Shown: positions 1-10,713, numbered from the stretch's first letter. The stretch: 64,000 nucleotides of DNA from Nitrosomicrobium frigidum (SeqCode) (GCA_023251115.1 JAHEZK010000004.1:1-64000); one strand, 5' to 3'. A program made the numbers and translations. The notes: a model not told the origin generated them from the sequence alone.

Positions 1-150
1 TACAACAAAATGGCTACTTTATACAAAAGATGGAAGGATGTCCTTAGATAATAAAAAACAAGTTCCTTAGTTCTTTATTTTTTTCTTTTTACTCTTTATC
101 AATCCAAATTTTTTATAATAAATATCAACAGTTGTCGTAGAGGCGATGAC

Positions 151-1167
151 CTAGCAATTACTTAATTGCACTCCATTTTCATTTTTATCATACAGAAAAC
201 ATGACACTTTATGATTTTGTTCTTTTGTCTCCAATATTGGCTCTTTTTTACATATTTCCATACTATATGGACACCTATTGAAAAATCTGCAACCACTTTC
301 TGCGGGAGCTGAATCAAAATTTTTGATTCTAATTACCTTTTGTTTATCAATGTTATCAAATCTGGGTTCAGATATAGCATCCAACAAAGCTTGGGTGTAT
401 GGATGAAGGGGATTTGACAATACTCTGTCTATTTGTCCACTTTCAACAATCTTACCAGCGTACATGACAGAGATCTCATCTCCAATATATCGTGATGTTG
501 CAAGATCATGTGTGATGTAGAATACTGTTATTTTTCGATTAATACTTAGTTGCCTTACTATCTGTAGTATCTGTGCTCTTATCGAAACATCAAGCATAGA
601 AACGGGTTCATCTGCTATAATGAGTTTAGGTTCAATGACAAGAGCTCTCGCAATAGCAACTCTCTGTCTTTCTCCACCAGATAACATATGTGGATATTTT
701 TCAGCAAATTCTCCGGCTGGTTTAAGATTTACGTCATTCAACACAGTAAGGATTTTTTTAATTCGTTCCTCCTTTGAGTAATACTTATAGAAAATGTCAA
801 TCGGTTCTTTGATGATGTCAAACACTTTCATAAGTGGATTGAGAGAACTATACGGGTCTTGATGAATCATTTGAGCTTGTTTGCGAAAGCTCAAGAGCTC
901 CTTTCCTGTTTTTCTGGTAATATTACTGCCATTGAAGATAATTGAACCTGTGTCTGGATCGATAGCACGTAGGATTATTCTAGCCAATGTCGTCTTACCA
1001 GAGCCTGATTCGCCGACTAAAACGGAAACTCGCCCTTCCGGAATGTGTAGGCTCACCCCATCTAGTGCCTTTTTGTAAATTCTCTTTCCAGGATTAAATA
1101 GGGAAGAAATAGTTGATTTCACTGGAAAATATTTTCTTACATCATGAATTTCTAAAATATTCTTCAA
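151..1167 (-). CDS. Oligopeptide/dipeptide ABC transporter ATP-binding protein
   Basis: Cytoplasmic ATPase that would energise uptake of peptides or similar nickel/oligopeptide-class substrates. The 338-residue protein has a Walker A GESGSGKTT at about residues 52-60, the ABC signature LSGGERQRVAIARAL, Walker B LIIADEPVSMLD and an H-loop TFYITHD-like segment. The C-terminal CRFFNRCPYSMEIC stretch is the Cys-rich tail typical of the DppF/OppF subfamily, so this is the second (F-type) ATPase of such a system. The start is TTG; no in-frame ATG lies nearby. Permeases and binding protein are not in the window and may lie to the left. The cyclic amidohydrolase upstream on the same strand could act on an imported cyclic amide, which is only inference. 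Confidence 0.9.
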   Translation of the reverse strand: MKNILEIHDVRKYFPVKSTISSLFNPGKRIYKKALDGVSLHIPEGRVSVLVGESGSGKTTLARIILRAIDPDTGSIIFNGSNITRKTGKELLSFRKQAQMIHQDPYSSLNPLMKVFDIIKEPIDIFYKYYSKEERIKKILTVLNDVNLKPAGEFAEKYPHMLSGGERQRVAIARALVIEPKLIIADEPVSMLDVSIRAQILQIVRQLSINRKITVFYITHDLATSRYIGDEISVMYAGKIVESGQIDRVLSNPLHPYTQALLDAISEPRFDNIDKQKVIRIKNFDSAPAESGCRFFNRCPYSMEICKKEPILETKEQNHKVSCFLYDKNENGVQLSNC

Positions 1168-1250
1168 AAACTGTGAATATAGATAACAAAATGTAATTTA
1201 AACGATTTGTAGATATAAACATAAGGTTGCGGCTAGCTAATTTTTTACAA

Positions 1251-2675
1251 TTACTTACTGTTTGTTTGAATAAAGTTACCATGACCAATACATGACTGAT
1301 CCACCTTTCCGTTCTCCATTACTATCATTCCTCTGACAATAGTCATAATCGGCCAACCTTTCAGCTTCCACCCATCGTAAATAGAATAATCCGAATGAGA
1401 ATTTAATGACTCTGGTGTAACGATTTGTTCTTTATTCATATCTACAATGGTTAAGTCTGCATCAGAACCCTCAGTAATGGTACCTTTTTTTGGGAATAAT
1501 CCAAATATTCTTGATGCGTTTGCGCTACATATTTCAGATATTCTAACGAGACTCACTCTTTTTTTGTTTACTCCCTCACTTAGCAATACAGGTAGCATTG
1601 TGGCAAGACCTGGAAATCCTGACAGTGCATTCCAAAAATTCCCATTTGCTGTTTTTGTTTTTAAATCATTAGCAACATGATCCGTTCCAATGGTATTAAT
1701 AATGCCAGAATTTATAGCATCCCATAATTTTGCGTGATTTTCTTTTGGTCTTAGTGGAGGAACTACTTTGCCCTTGATATTATCATAATCAATGCCATGC
1801 GTTAAGTAATGAGGACACGTTTCGGCCCAGATATTTGAGTTTGGATGTAATCTCCTATATTTGTCTATTTCGTACAGGGCTTCTGACGAACCTATGTGTA
1901 CAAAATACAAATTTGGCTTGTTATGATTCAATGAAATTTTCATTATTTTTCTAATTGCAATGACTTCTGATGATTCTGGCCTTAAGGATGACCACAACTT
2001 GAGGAGATTTGAACTAACATGCTCGTTTAATTTGCGCATTTTTTGTATGTTCTTTGAACAGATCGCATGATCCTCTGCATGTACTAAAATTATCGAGTTC
2101 AATGTTGAAGCATTCTTAATAATTTCAGTCAGTAATTTGTCGGTCATGTTTACTTCCATCTCTTTTAGGGAAATAGAACCTGGCTCCTGTTCGGTTAGGA
2201 TTTTGTTAAGACTGGATCCTAAATTCATATAAATTTTGAATGAATTGATTCCTATACTTTTGAGATATTCCATGTCTTTAACTTGTTCAAGTTTCAGAAT
2301 AGAAGCATGTACCCCATAGTCGGTAATGTGAGTGTTCGCGCTAACTTCAAGTTGATTGGTAATTTTTCTATAAGAGCCGTCTAACCTCATCATGCGCATT
2401 ATAGTCGTTACTCCACCCGTAACAGCGGAAGCCGATTCGGTAGATGCCGCTTCACCTATTGGAGTATAGACTCCATAATGAACATGAGGATCGATTACAC
2501 CCGGTAGAATATACTTGTCTTGCGCATCTATTATTCTGTCAGCACTGACTTGTCCTATAGTTTTCTTTAACGATTTTATCTTTCCATTTTCGATAAGGAC
2601 ATTGGTATTGACTATACCATTAAAGGGAATAACTGCGTTTACATTTTTGATAAGAACATCGCAAGTATTATTCAA
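1251..2675 (-). CDS. Dihydropyrimidinase/hydantoinase/allantoinase-type cyclic amidohydrolase
   Basis: Binuclear-metal amidohydrolase expected to open a cyclic amide ring (hydantoin, dihydropyrimidine, allantoin or dihydroorotate). The metal-site residues are all visible: H64 and H66 in DPHVHYG, the carboxylated-lysine candidate K147 in FKIYM, H199 in LVHAEDH, H260 in YFVHIGS and D332 in GTDHV. At 474 residues it matches the length of D-hydantoinases and is longer than typical class I dihydroorotases. The start is TTG, because the nearby upstream ATG is out of frame. It lies just upstream of a peptide-type ABC ATPase on the same strand. The exact substrate cannot be read from the sequence; a pyrC role is possible but less likely. 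Confidence 0.85.
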   Translation of the reverse strand: MNNTCDVLIKNVNAVIPFNGIVNTNVLIENGKIKSLKKTIGQVSADRIIDAQDKYILPGVIDPHVHYGVYTPIGEAASTESASAVTGGVTTIMRMMRLDGSYRKITNQLEVSANTHITDYGVHASILKLEQVKDMEYLKSIGINSFKIYMNLGSSLNKILTEQEPGSISLKEMEVNMTDKLLTEIIKNASTLNSIILVHAEDHAICSKNIQKMRKLNEHVSSNLLKLWSSLRPESSEVIAIRKIMKISLNHNKPNLYFVHIGSSEALYEIDKYRRLHPNSNIWAETCPHYLTHGIDYDNIKGKVVPPLRPKENHAKLWDAINSGIINTIGTDHVANDLKTKTANGNFWNALSGFPGLATMLPVLLSEGVNKKRVSLVRISEICSANASRIFGLFPKKGTITEGSDADLTIVDMNKEQIVTPESLNSHSDYSIYDGWKLKGWPIMTIVRGMIVMENGKVDQSCIGHGNFIQTNSK

Positions 2676-2733
2676 AACATTATCAATATGGCAATTAATA
2701 TTAATTTAATTCTTTTTAAGTCACAGCATGAAC

Positions 2734-3783
2734 TTAAAGATCATCTAGTACAGTCCAATCCTTAAAGTGATTACGAATAGGTTCAATTATTTTATTCAAA
2801 TAAATTGAAACTGAGTCTTTCAAGTCTTTAGGGTGAATCTTTTTCTGATTGTAATCAGATTCAAGTTTCGTAAAATCATCATACACAATGTTTCCACCAT
2901 ATTTGCTTTGCCTTTCAATCTGAAACTGAGAAAAGTTGTGTAAGATAACATACTTTATTATCTCTAATATAGGATTATCTTCTGAGATGCCAATCGGGCA
3001 ATAAGCTCTTGCTATCTTATTTTTGATTGTATTTTCATCGTCGTGTATCAATATACCACTTAATGGAGTCGTTTTGCTCATCTTACTGGAAATTCGATAG
3101 TCATTTTCGTCACCGACATTTGATGCAAGCTTCGTTGGTTCATTAAGCCCGGGAAGTAAATGGTGATGGACAGAAACAGGTACTTTCCAGCCCAACTTGG
3201 GGAAAATTTCTCTTACCAGCATGTGGATTTTTCGTTGGTCCATCCCTGCATGAACAATGTCTAAATCTAACGCTTTAATATCCGCAGACTGCATTGAAGG
3301 ATACATTAACTGTGAAAAATCCAGTTTTTCCTTTTCTGATCTACCCATAATGGTTAATGCCCTTAAAGTTCTTGATAATGTCATATGTTTGCTAAAAATC
3401 ATAAAATTTTTCCAATAATCATCATAAGTATCGTAAAGCGAGGATCCTAAAATGATATTTACTCCTGGACAAAAAAATTTAAAAGCTTCTCCATAATATT
3501 TCGAGACCTCAATTATTTTTTGCCAATCATTGTCTAACTTGTTATTTATGTATGTGTGCCAATCTGCAAGAAATACATTAGAATTGACGCCAGCCTTAAT
3601 GAAATCATTTATCTTGTAGCCAGTCAGAATTAGGCTACCTAGGTGAAGTTTTCCCGAAATTTCTAAACCGATATAATGACGAGGTTTTGAATTAGTTTCG
3701 AAAAGCTGTCTTAATTGTGCAACTTCGACAACCTCTTCGGTAGGCTCTCTTAAAACAAGTCCAATCCTGCTTTCGACATCCAT
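2734..3783 (-). CDS. tyrS: Tyrosyl-tRNA synthetase
   Basis: Class I aminoacyl-tRNA synthetase that charges tRNA-Tyr. The 349-residue protein has the compact archaeal/eukaryotic TyrRS architecture: the HIGH-box equivalent LHLGSL after YIGLEISGK, and a KMSKS-type loop as KMSKTTP about two thirds along. The phrase AGMDQRKIHMLVRE matches the tyrosine-binding helix region of this family. It starts at ATG and is complete. It ends 58 bp before the start of the amidohydrolase on the same strand and is divergent from the small ORF at 3901. Length and motifs favour TyrRS over the related TrpRS. Confidence 0.93.
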   Translation of the reverse strand: MDVESRIGLVLREPTEEVVEVAQLRQLFETNSKPRHYIGLEISGKLHLGSLILTGYKINDFIKAGVNSNVFLADWHTYINNKLDNDWQKIIEVSKYYGEAFKFFCPGVNIILGSSLYDTYDDYWKNFMIFSKHMTLSRTLRALTIMGRSEKEKLDFSQLMYPSMQSADIKALDLDIVHAGMDQRKIHMLVREIFPKLGWKVPVSVHHHLLPGLNEPTKLASNVGDENDYRISSKMSKTTPLSGILIHDDENTIKNKIARAYCPIGISEDNPILEIIKYVILHNFSQFQIERQSKYGGNIVYDDFTKLESDYNQKKIHPKDLKDSVSIYLNKIIEPIRNHFKDWTVLDDL

Positions 3784-3900
3784 GAACTAGGTAAACGTGT
3801 AGATGGCAATTATTATTTTTACCTCATCACCTGAACAATCAAACAAATATGGTATCAAAATATCTCAAAATTAATATGTCATATAGATCCATAAACTAAG

Positions 3901-4056
3901 ATGAACATTAAAGATCTTTTTGGCGGTGAGATTGTGGGCACTGGTTCAGATTTTATAGTAGTTCTCAAGGGTAAAAACAGACTTTTATTGCAATTTAGCT
4001 CTCATAAAATTATTAAACTGAAAAATGAGGCGACACCATATGGATCATCAGTATAA
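3901..4056 (+). CDS. Small hypothetical protein, 51 residues
   Basis: I do not recognise this protein. A complete ATG-to-TAA frame encodes 51 residues beginning MNIKDLFGGEIVGTGSDF. The composition alternates hydrophobic and polar residues in a way that suggests a small beta-rich domain, with no cysteines and no membrane segment. It sits alone between the divergent tyrS and the topoisomerase VI genes, 77 bp upstream of top6B on the same strand, so it may be co-transcribed with it. AT-rich sequence just upstream could hold a promoter. Support is only coding-like composition and an uncrowded position. Confidence 0.45.
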   Translation: MNIKDLFGGEIVGTGSDFIVVLKGKNRLLLQFSSHKIIKLKNEATPYGSSV

Positions 4057-4133
4057 GAATGCTTGTTGATTTCCACAACAGTTAAACTCATCCTGATAAA
4101 AAGTTAAATTTAGTAACATACAAACTTGGTCAG

Positions 4134-6056
4134 TTGACATCAAAAGTTACAACAGAAGTCTTAGAGAAGGGAACAAAGCAACCAAAAACTATAATGCAAA
4201 TCAATCAAAAACAAAAATCAAAAATCCATTATAACAAAAAAGCAGAGTCAGAATTTTTTGTCGATAATTCAGCTCTAGCCGGTTTTACTGGGGAACGCAT
4301 CCTCTACATGTCAGTGAGAGAATTGATAGAGAACTCACTGGATTCATGCGAAATAAATCACATTTTGCCAGTTGTTCATTTGAAACTAAAGATTCTTGAT
4401 TCTCTTAATGATCTCTGGACTATATCGTGTAAAGATAATGGGATTGGAATTCCTTCAGAAAAAGTACCTGTTGCAGTTTGTTCATTCTTAACTTCTGGAA
4501 AATATGTCGAAAAACAACAACGAGGTCTTTTTGGTGTCGGTTTGAAAATGATTGCAGCTTTTTCAACTAAGGATACAGATCATCCATTGAAGGTTTGGTC
4601 TAAATCAGAAGATGAATCAGAATGCTATTTCGACCTCAGAACTGATATTGGGACAAATAAGCCAATCACACTTTTAAAGAAGAATGTCAAGAATGATGAA
4701 TCACAAATTGAGGGTGAATCTGGTTTTAAAGTTGAAGCTATACTACGTGCAAAATTATCTCCCGTGACAAAAAACAAAATCTATGACTACATTAGTCAAA
4801 CAAGTATAGTAAATCCCTATGCGATCCTAATATTTGAAACGGATGAGGGAAAGGTAACGTTCAAGAGAAGGACAGAAATTATGCCAAATCCATCAAGGGA
4901 AGTATTACCTCACCCGTCTGATATGGACCTTAAAACTTTAAAGAAGGCTATTTTAAATTTCATGAATCAAAAGACCACTCTGCAAGGAATACTTGCCAGC
5001 TCATTTCAAAAAATGTCAACCGATAAGGCTAAAGATATTATTAATAGAGCAGGATTACCAGTCAAACCAGCGGACCAATATGATGAACATGAGCTGATAA
5101 AGGTTGTAAATATTTGTAAACATACAAAATTTCAGTCTCCTAATACAGACCACTTAAGTCCCATAGGGGAGAAAATACTTACTGTTGGAATGACTTCGGA
5201 ATACTCAATTATCCAAAATAAAGAAGCGACAAATTCTGGAAGCCAGACTCATTTAACCACCAAGATACTAAAACCATCACTCACCGCCTATTCTTCAAGA
5301 ATTTGCGTTGTGAACAATCGACCTACGGTTGTAGAATGCGGAATTGCGTATGGAGGTGATACTCCATCTTTCAAACTGTACAGATTTGCTAATAAAATCC
5401 CACTACTTTATGATGAAGGATCTGATGTAGCACGAGAAGTTATTTCCGAGGTTGGAATAAATAAAATGGGAATTTCAAAAAAGGAGGTAAAGGAGCAATT
5501 TTCAAATGTAGAAACAAGATCAGACAGGACAGTAGAATATCTGCCAATACATATTTTCTTCCACATATGTTCAACAAAGATACCTTACAAAACTGCTGGA
5601 AAAGAGAGCATAGCTTCAGAGGGCGATCTGAAAAAATACATGAAATCATGTCTATCGGATCTTTATAGAAAAGTAAGCGCTCAAATTAGAAGAGAATTAA
5701 AGATAAAGGAAGATGAGAATAAACTAAGGCTGTACAAACATTATATTCCATTCATAGTAAGCGCAATATCAGAGTCGATAAAAATTGATTCGAAAAAATT
5801 ATCCAAGGCATTTCAAGACTTGGCAGAAAAATATGTAAGCGGAGAATTGTCAAACATTACTAAACAGATCTTTCAAGATTCAAAGGATAACGGAAAAGTA
5901 AATGATGTAGCTAATAAAAAGAATATTCTTAATAATGGTAAAGGAAATGAAATTATACTTAGTAAATTTGATACCCGAACCAACGTTTCGAAACTCGGAA
6001 GCAATGTAAAGCATGCTAAAATTAACGCCCCTCGTAAATCACAAAAAAAAGGATAA
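4134..6056 (+). CDS. top6B: DNA topoisomerase VI subunit B
   Basis: ATPase subunit of the type IIB topoisomerase, which relaxes and decatenates chromosomal DNA. GHKL ATP-site motifs are clear: N-box ELIENSLDS around residue 67, DNGIGI at 101-106 and GLFGVGLKMI at 131-140. The 640-residue length exceeds the usual 530-560, with a Lys/Asn-rich C-terminal extension of roughly 60 residues that looks disordered. The first codon is TTG at 4134; the Lys-rich N-terminal 30 residues before the conserved domain leave room for a later start. It lies 6 bp upstream of the subunit A gene, in the standard B-A operon order. Confidence 0.95.
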   Translation: MTSKVTTEVLEKGTKQPKTIMQINQKQKSKIHYNKKAESEFFVDNSALAGFTGERILYMSVRELIENSLDSCEINHILPVVHLKLKILDSLNDLWTISCKDNGIGIPSEKVPVAVCSFLTSGKYVEKQQRGLFGVGLKMIAAFSTKDTDHPLKVWSKSEDESECYFDLRTDIGTNKPITLLKKNVKNDESQIEGESGFKVEAILRAKLSPVTKNKIYDYISQTSIVNPYAILIFETDEGKVTFKRRTEIMPNPSREVLPHPSDMDLKTLKKAILNFMNQKTTLQGILASSFQKMSTDKAKDIINRAGLPVKPADQYDEHELIKVVNICKHTKFQSPNTDHLSPIGEKILTVGMTSEYSIIQNKEATNSGSQTHLTTKILKPSLTAYSSRICVVNNRPTVVECGIAYGGDTPSFKLYRFANKIPLLYDEGSDVAREVISEVGINKMGISKKEVKEQFSNVETRSDRTVEYLPIHIFFHICSTKIPYKTAGKESIASEGDLKKYMKSCLSDLYRKVSAQIRRELKIKEDENKLRLYKHYIPFIVSAISESIKIDSKKLSKAFQDLAEKYVSGELSNITKQIFQDSKDNGKVNDVANKKNILNNGKGNEIILSKFDTRTNVSKLGSNVKHAKINAPRKSQKKG

Positions 6057-6062
6057 TTCAAA

Positions 6063-7169
6063 ATGGCACTAAAAGATAAACGACATCAAGAAATAACCAA
6101 TAAAATCAGGAAAATAATGAAGAATGTTGGAGATGATGTACTTGTTGAGGGTGTAATGCCGAGTCTTGAAATTCCAAAAGTTGGATACGATAACACTGTC
6201 TGGTCAGATGAAAAGAGAATGCTTACCATAGGTGACAAGACAGTTCAAATTGGTCCAAATAGCTCAAAGAAGATACCAACCTTCGCTCAATATCTGGTCA
6301 TGGCCAATGCTATAAGAAGGCTGTTGGATGAGGAGATGGAAAGTACTATAAGGGGTATGTATTACGCCACCTTAAGTACTGTTGGCGATGAAAAAAATCA
6401 GCAAAAGTTCTGGAGCGGCCAGGATGATTCTGATGATGCAATAAAAGCCATCGAACTATTGACAAATGTTCCACGAGAGGAATTTTCTGTTACTTCTAAA
6501 CCTAAAGGAATGATTTCAGGACCAATCACTCTTAGTGTCGGTGGTGATTTAATTGACTGTAATCTTGGTAGCAGAGCAACATCTCAGTTAATACCAACTA
6601 ACATTCGAGATCTTGAAATTGTGAAGGTAAAAGGTGATTTTGTTATGGTAGTAGAGAAGGATACTGTACTCAATAATATAAGAAAATCTGGCTTTATTCA
6701 AAAATATAATGCGATACTACTGACAGGATCAGGAGAACCAGATCGCGCTACTAGGATGATGGTTAAAATGCTGAACGAAAAATGGAAGAAACCCGTTGTT
6801 ATTTTTGCCGATGCCGATCCCTGGGGACTAGGAATTGCTTTGCGTTATAAAATCGGAAGTGAATCATTGAGTTATGATAGTGACAGATTGGTAACACCAA
6901 ACTCAAAGGTGCTAGGAATGATGTTTTCGGATATTTATGAATACAACATACCAAAGGTTGCCAGACTTGCTGCCACTCCAGAGGATTTAAACAGGGCAAA
7001 TGATATGAAGAAAAAACCATGGCTTCAGGATAAGCGATGGAAGAAGGAATTAGATCTATTTCTCAAGAATAAAGAAAAATGTGAATTAGACGCATTTTTC
7101 AAATATGGATTCAAGTATTTGGCTGACACTTATTTACCAAATAAATTGAGAGAGGCAGGAGTCATCTAA
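6063..7169 (+). CDS. top6A: DNA topoisomerase VI subunit A (Spo11 family)
   Basis: DNA-cleaving subunit that partners with the preceding subunit B. The catalytic tyrosine is expected to be Y101 in RGMYY, in the winged-helix 5Y-CAP domain. The Toprim metal site follows, with an acidic residue in TGSGEPD and the DADPWGLGIA signature. The 368-residue length is normal for archaeal Top6A. It starts at ATG six bases after the subunit B stop, so the two are almost certainly co-transcribed. The sequence is ordinary and complete. Confidence 0.95.
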   Translation: MALKDKRHQEITNKIRKIMKNVGDDVLVEGVMPSLEIPKVGYDNTVWSDEKRMLTIGDKTVQIGPNSSKKIPTFAQYLVMANAIRRLLDEEMESTIRGMYYATLSTVGDEKNQQKFWSGQDDSDDAIKAIELLTNVPREEFSVTSKPKGMISGPITLSVGGDLIDCNLGSRATSQLIPTNIRDLEIVKVKGDFVMVVEKDTVLNNIRKSGFIQKYNAILLTGSGEPDRATRMMVKMLNEKWKKPVVIFADADPWGLGIALRYKIGSESLSYDSDRLVTPNSKVLGMMFSDIYEYNIPKVARLAATPEDLNRANDMKKKPWLQDKRWKKELDLFLKNKEKCELDAFFKYGFKYLADTYLPNKLREAGVI

Positions 7170-7217
7170 CCTGCAGCGTCACTTGCCATATACTATCAAT
7201 AGTGGGCAAAAATAATA

Positions 7218-8726
7218 TCAAGCTAGCGTATCATTGGGTCTTACACCCTCTAAACTGTATTCTGTTGTACTCAAATAAAGACCAGTTTGATTCTTACTAT
7301 TTTTGGATTGGATTATGCTAAGATATGCTACATAAAGAAATCCAATTGTTTGCAACGCTATCAGAGGAACAAATATCGGGTTCCCAGTTAGTATAGATAT
7401 GGCTATTGTAATGCACCCGTAGATACTAAAGAAGATCTCTAATAACGTAGTTTTCGTAAATGGAAGAACGTATTTATTGTTACGCCAATCTTGATTTTTT
7501 TCCATTATTCCAAATTTTGGAGTTCTCAAGAATTCATTTCTTTTTCCAAGTAAGGCATCAAATATTGCCACAGAATTGTTAATAGAGATTCCACTTGCAT
7601 AGAATATCATAAACAAATATTGAATAGCTTTTGTCTTCCAATTCTCGCGCCAGATTTTTCGAATCATTACCAAGTATGTGAGAGGTCCTAATAAGAGGTA
7701 TGCAAGGATGCCTATCGCTGGAGCCCAGGCGGTGTCATAGATCTGATAATTCATGAGCAGCAAAATCGGAAATATGAGGAATTGTATTAGAAACAATGGG
7801 TTAATTATATGCTTAGTGAGTTGAATGAAAATCTGAATCTTAGTATCGATCGGCAGTTTTCTATGCGATAATAGTATTAGCAAGAGTTTCTTTGCTACCT
7901 GAATGGAACCTTTGGCCCATCTAAATTGTTGACGCTTCGCGGCATTCATTTGAACAGGCAATTCAGCGTTTACAACTAGATCCTCATCGAAGATACACTT
8001 CCAACCTTTCATTTGTGCACGGAAACTCAAGTCTAAATCTTCAACTAGGGTACCAGTATGCCAACCGCCAGCATCATTTATGCATGATGTCCTCCAAATT
8101 CCAGCTGTTCCATTGAAATTCATGAAGAGGTGTGTAAGACTCTTTGCTTTTTGCTCAATGAAGAAATGCAAATCCAATGACACAGCTTGAGCTTTTGTCA
8201 GCGCTGAATACTTTTCATTAATATGGCCCCATCTTCCCTGAACGAGACCAATCTTGGAATCATCAAAATAACTGAGGGCTTTTCTTAAAAAATCACTAAG
8301 AGGAATAAAGTCAGCATCAAATATTGCAATGAATTCGCCCTTGGCCAATTTCAATCCTTCTTTTAGAGCTCCAGCTTTGTATCCGGATCTATTAGCCCTG
8401 TGGAAAACTGCAATGTTGATTCCAAGTTTCTTGTGCTTGTCAACCAAAGTTTCAATAATTGATGTGGTTTCATCGTCTGAATCATCAAGGACCTGAATTT
8501 CCATTCGCCCCTTTGGAAAGTCCATATTACATATTGCGTTGATTAGACGTGCGGCGACGTATTTTTCATTGTAAATTGGTAGCTGGATAGTTACTAGCGG
8601 ACAAGTTTCAGCACTATAGTCGATTTTCTTTCTCATTTTATGATTTATCGAGTTCCTTGTTGACCTGTAACTCAAATAATTAAAATTCAAAGTGTATATA
8701 GTCATTATCCAGGCGATTGCCATCAA
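7218..8726 (-). CDS. Membrane glycosyltransferase, family 2 (cellulose/mannan synthase-like)
   Basis: Processive-type GT-A glycosyltransferase likely to build or extend a cell-surface polysaccharide from a nucleotide sugar at the membrane. Visible elements are PIYNE near the start of the catalytic domain, a DDSDD substrate-binding motif, the DXD-like FDADF, an acceptor-site TLVEDLDLSFR and the processivity motif QQFRW followed by AKGSIQ. One N-terminal and about four C-terminal membrane segments flank the 300-residue catalytic domain. Starts at TTG 8726 or ATG 8723 are possible. The frame remains open for 18 codons further upstream with coding-like hydrophobic residues but no start codon. It is convergent with top6A. 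The polymer is unknown. Confidence 0.88.
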   Translation of the reverse strand: MMAIAWIMTIYTLNFNYLSYRSTRNSINHKMRKKIDYSAETCPLVTIQLPIYNEKYVAARLINAICNMDFPKGRMEIQVLDDSDDETTSIIETLVDKHKKLGINIAVFHRANRSGYKAGALKEGLKLAKGEFIAIFDADFIPLSDFLRKALSYFDDSKIGLVQGRWGHINEKYSALTKAQAVSLDLHFFIEQKAKSLTHLFMNFNGTAGIWRTSCINDAGGWHTGTLVEDLDLSFRAQMKGWKCIFDEDLVVNAELPVQMNAAKRQQFRWAKGSIQVAKKLLLILLSHRKLPIDTKIQIFIQLTKHIINPLFLIQFLIFPILLLMNYQIYDTAWAPAIGILAYLLLGPLTYLVMIRKIWRENWKTKAIQYLFMIFYASGISINNSVAIFDALLGKRNEFLRTPKFGIMEKNQDWRNNKYVLPFTKTTLLEIFFSIYGCITIAISILTGNPIFVPLIALQTIGFLYVAYLSIIQSKNSKNQTGLYLSTTEYSLEGVRPNDTLA

Positions 8727-8845
8727 AACACTATATAATATTCCACTAAACTCTCCGCTAAACTCTGATATTATCTTCTATCACTACCTATTGTGAAAAT
8801 ATACGAGTAAATATTTATAGGTTCACTGGAAATTAAGTGCCTGTA

Positions 8846-9871
<1,026 letters not shown>

Positions 9872-10278
9872 TCAGCTTATTTGGACATGTGCTAAAAGTA
9901 TTTCGATCAAATTGCTACTGACATCTATACTAGTCAAATTACTGATTGAGTTGAAGTGGGCATTATTGTCACTCACGCATGTAAAGATTTTTTAATTTTA
10001 GGAGAAACTTGGAAAGCAGTATTCCATCTTAACTTGTTAATCGTCAAGCCAGTCTAGAGTGCACTAATTGGGTTTTTACTCTTGTATAATGATAATCCAA
10101 ATATATCTAGCTCTTAATTTGTATGAATAATTTGAAAATTCATTAGTGCAAGCATTTCGCAAAATTGCATATTATAATTTATTCAAGATGAGTTATCAAA
10201 TGTGTAATCTTGTGTACTGAATTTAAGTATCAATAGAAATATTCATGTTTTTCCACAATATAAAAACTTGATATTGAA

Positions 10279-10404
10279 ATGGTTTCTATGTTCTTATTCA
10301 CAGAAACAAAATTTGTTTGCTGGCAATGTCCAGCGTATCACCTGACCGATATTAACGAACTCTATTATATCTTGCAAAAATCAAATTATGATAAGTTTAA
10401 TTAA
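10279..10404 (+). CDS. Possible 41-residue peptide with a CxxC motif
   Basis: A complete ATG-to-TAA frame encodes 41 residues with a CWQC pair at residues 14-17 and several aromatic residues. An AT-rich ATATAAAAAC box ends about 12 bases before the ATG. I do not recognise the sequence. The frame could be chance in AT-rich DNA. The CxxC pair and the promoter-like box are the only reasons to list it. Confidence 0.22.
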   Translation: MVSMFLFTETKFVCWQCPAYHLTDINELYYILQKSNYDKFN

Positions 10405-10410
10405 AAGCAC

Positions 10411-10419
10411 TTAAATTAT
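10411..10419 (+). promoter_or_regulatory. Putative TATA box of tRNA-Ala
   Basis: TTAAATTAT lies 25-33 bases upstream of the first tRNA base, the usual archaeal TATA distance. It was assigned by position and composition only. Confidence 0.4.
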
Positions 10420-10443
10420 CAAGTAAAAAAATACTGTGTCACA

Positions 10444-10546
10444 GGGCCGATAGTTTAGCCTGGTAGAATACCTGCCTTGCATGTAAAGGATGCTGCATTT
10501 ACAGAGGAAACGTAGGTGGCCGTGGGTTCAAATCCCACTCGGTCCA
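10444..10546 (+). tRNA. tRNA-Ala (anticodon TGC) with anticodon-loop intron
   Basis: A complete cloverleaf can be drawn. The acceptor GGGCCGA (10444-10450) pairs with TCGGTCC (10539-10545) and contains the G3:U70 wobble pair that identifies alanine tRNA; A10546 is the discriminator. The anticodon arm is CCTGC (10471-10475) with GTAGG (10512-10516), and the loop holds TGC at 10478-10480. The T arm is GTGGG-TTCAAAT-CCCAC. About 29 bases (10482-10510) interrupt the loop after position 37, the canonical archaeal intron site. The intron contains TGTAAA and TTTACA, which pair as the helix next to the bulge-helix-bulge needed for splicing endonuclease. CCA is not encoded. Confidence 0.93.
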
Positions 10547-10573
10547 TCCTTATTTAGATGTTGTTTAGACGGA

Positions 10574-10579
10574 TTTTTT
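10574..10579 (+). terminator. Poly-T termination tract after tRNA-Ala
   Basis: A run of six T residues follows GGA 28 bases after the tRNA. Oligo-T on the non-template strand is enough for archaeal termination. The assignment rests on position. Confidence 0.45.
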
Positions 10580-10713
10580 AAGCAAATTCTTGATTTTTTA
10601 AATTTTTGTTATAGAAAAAATTCACACATACAAATTTAGCAACAAGATCCTCATTCTTTTTTACTAATTGTTGTAACGCACTTCTAATATATCATAAATT
10701 AAGAATCAAAGTA

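Noticed and set aside
1-51. Possible 3' end of a plus-strand gene at the left edge
   Set aside because: All three plus frames are open for a short distance here and none shows a recognisable ending, so no coding call can be supported.
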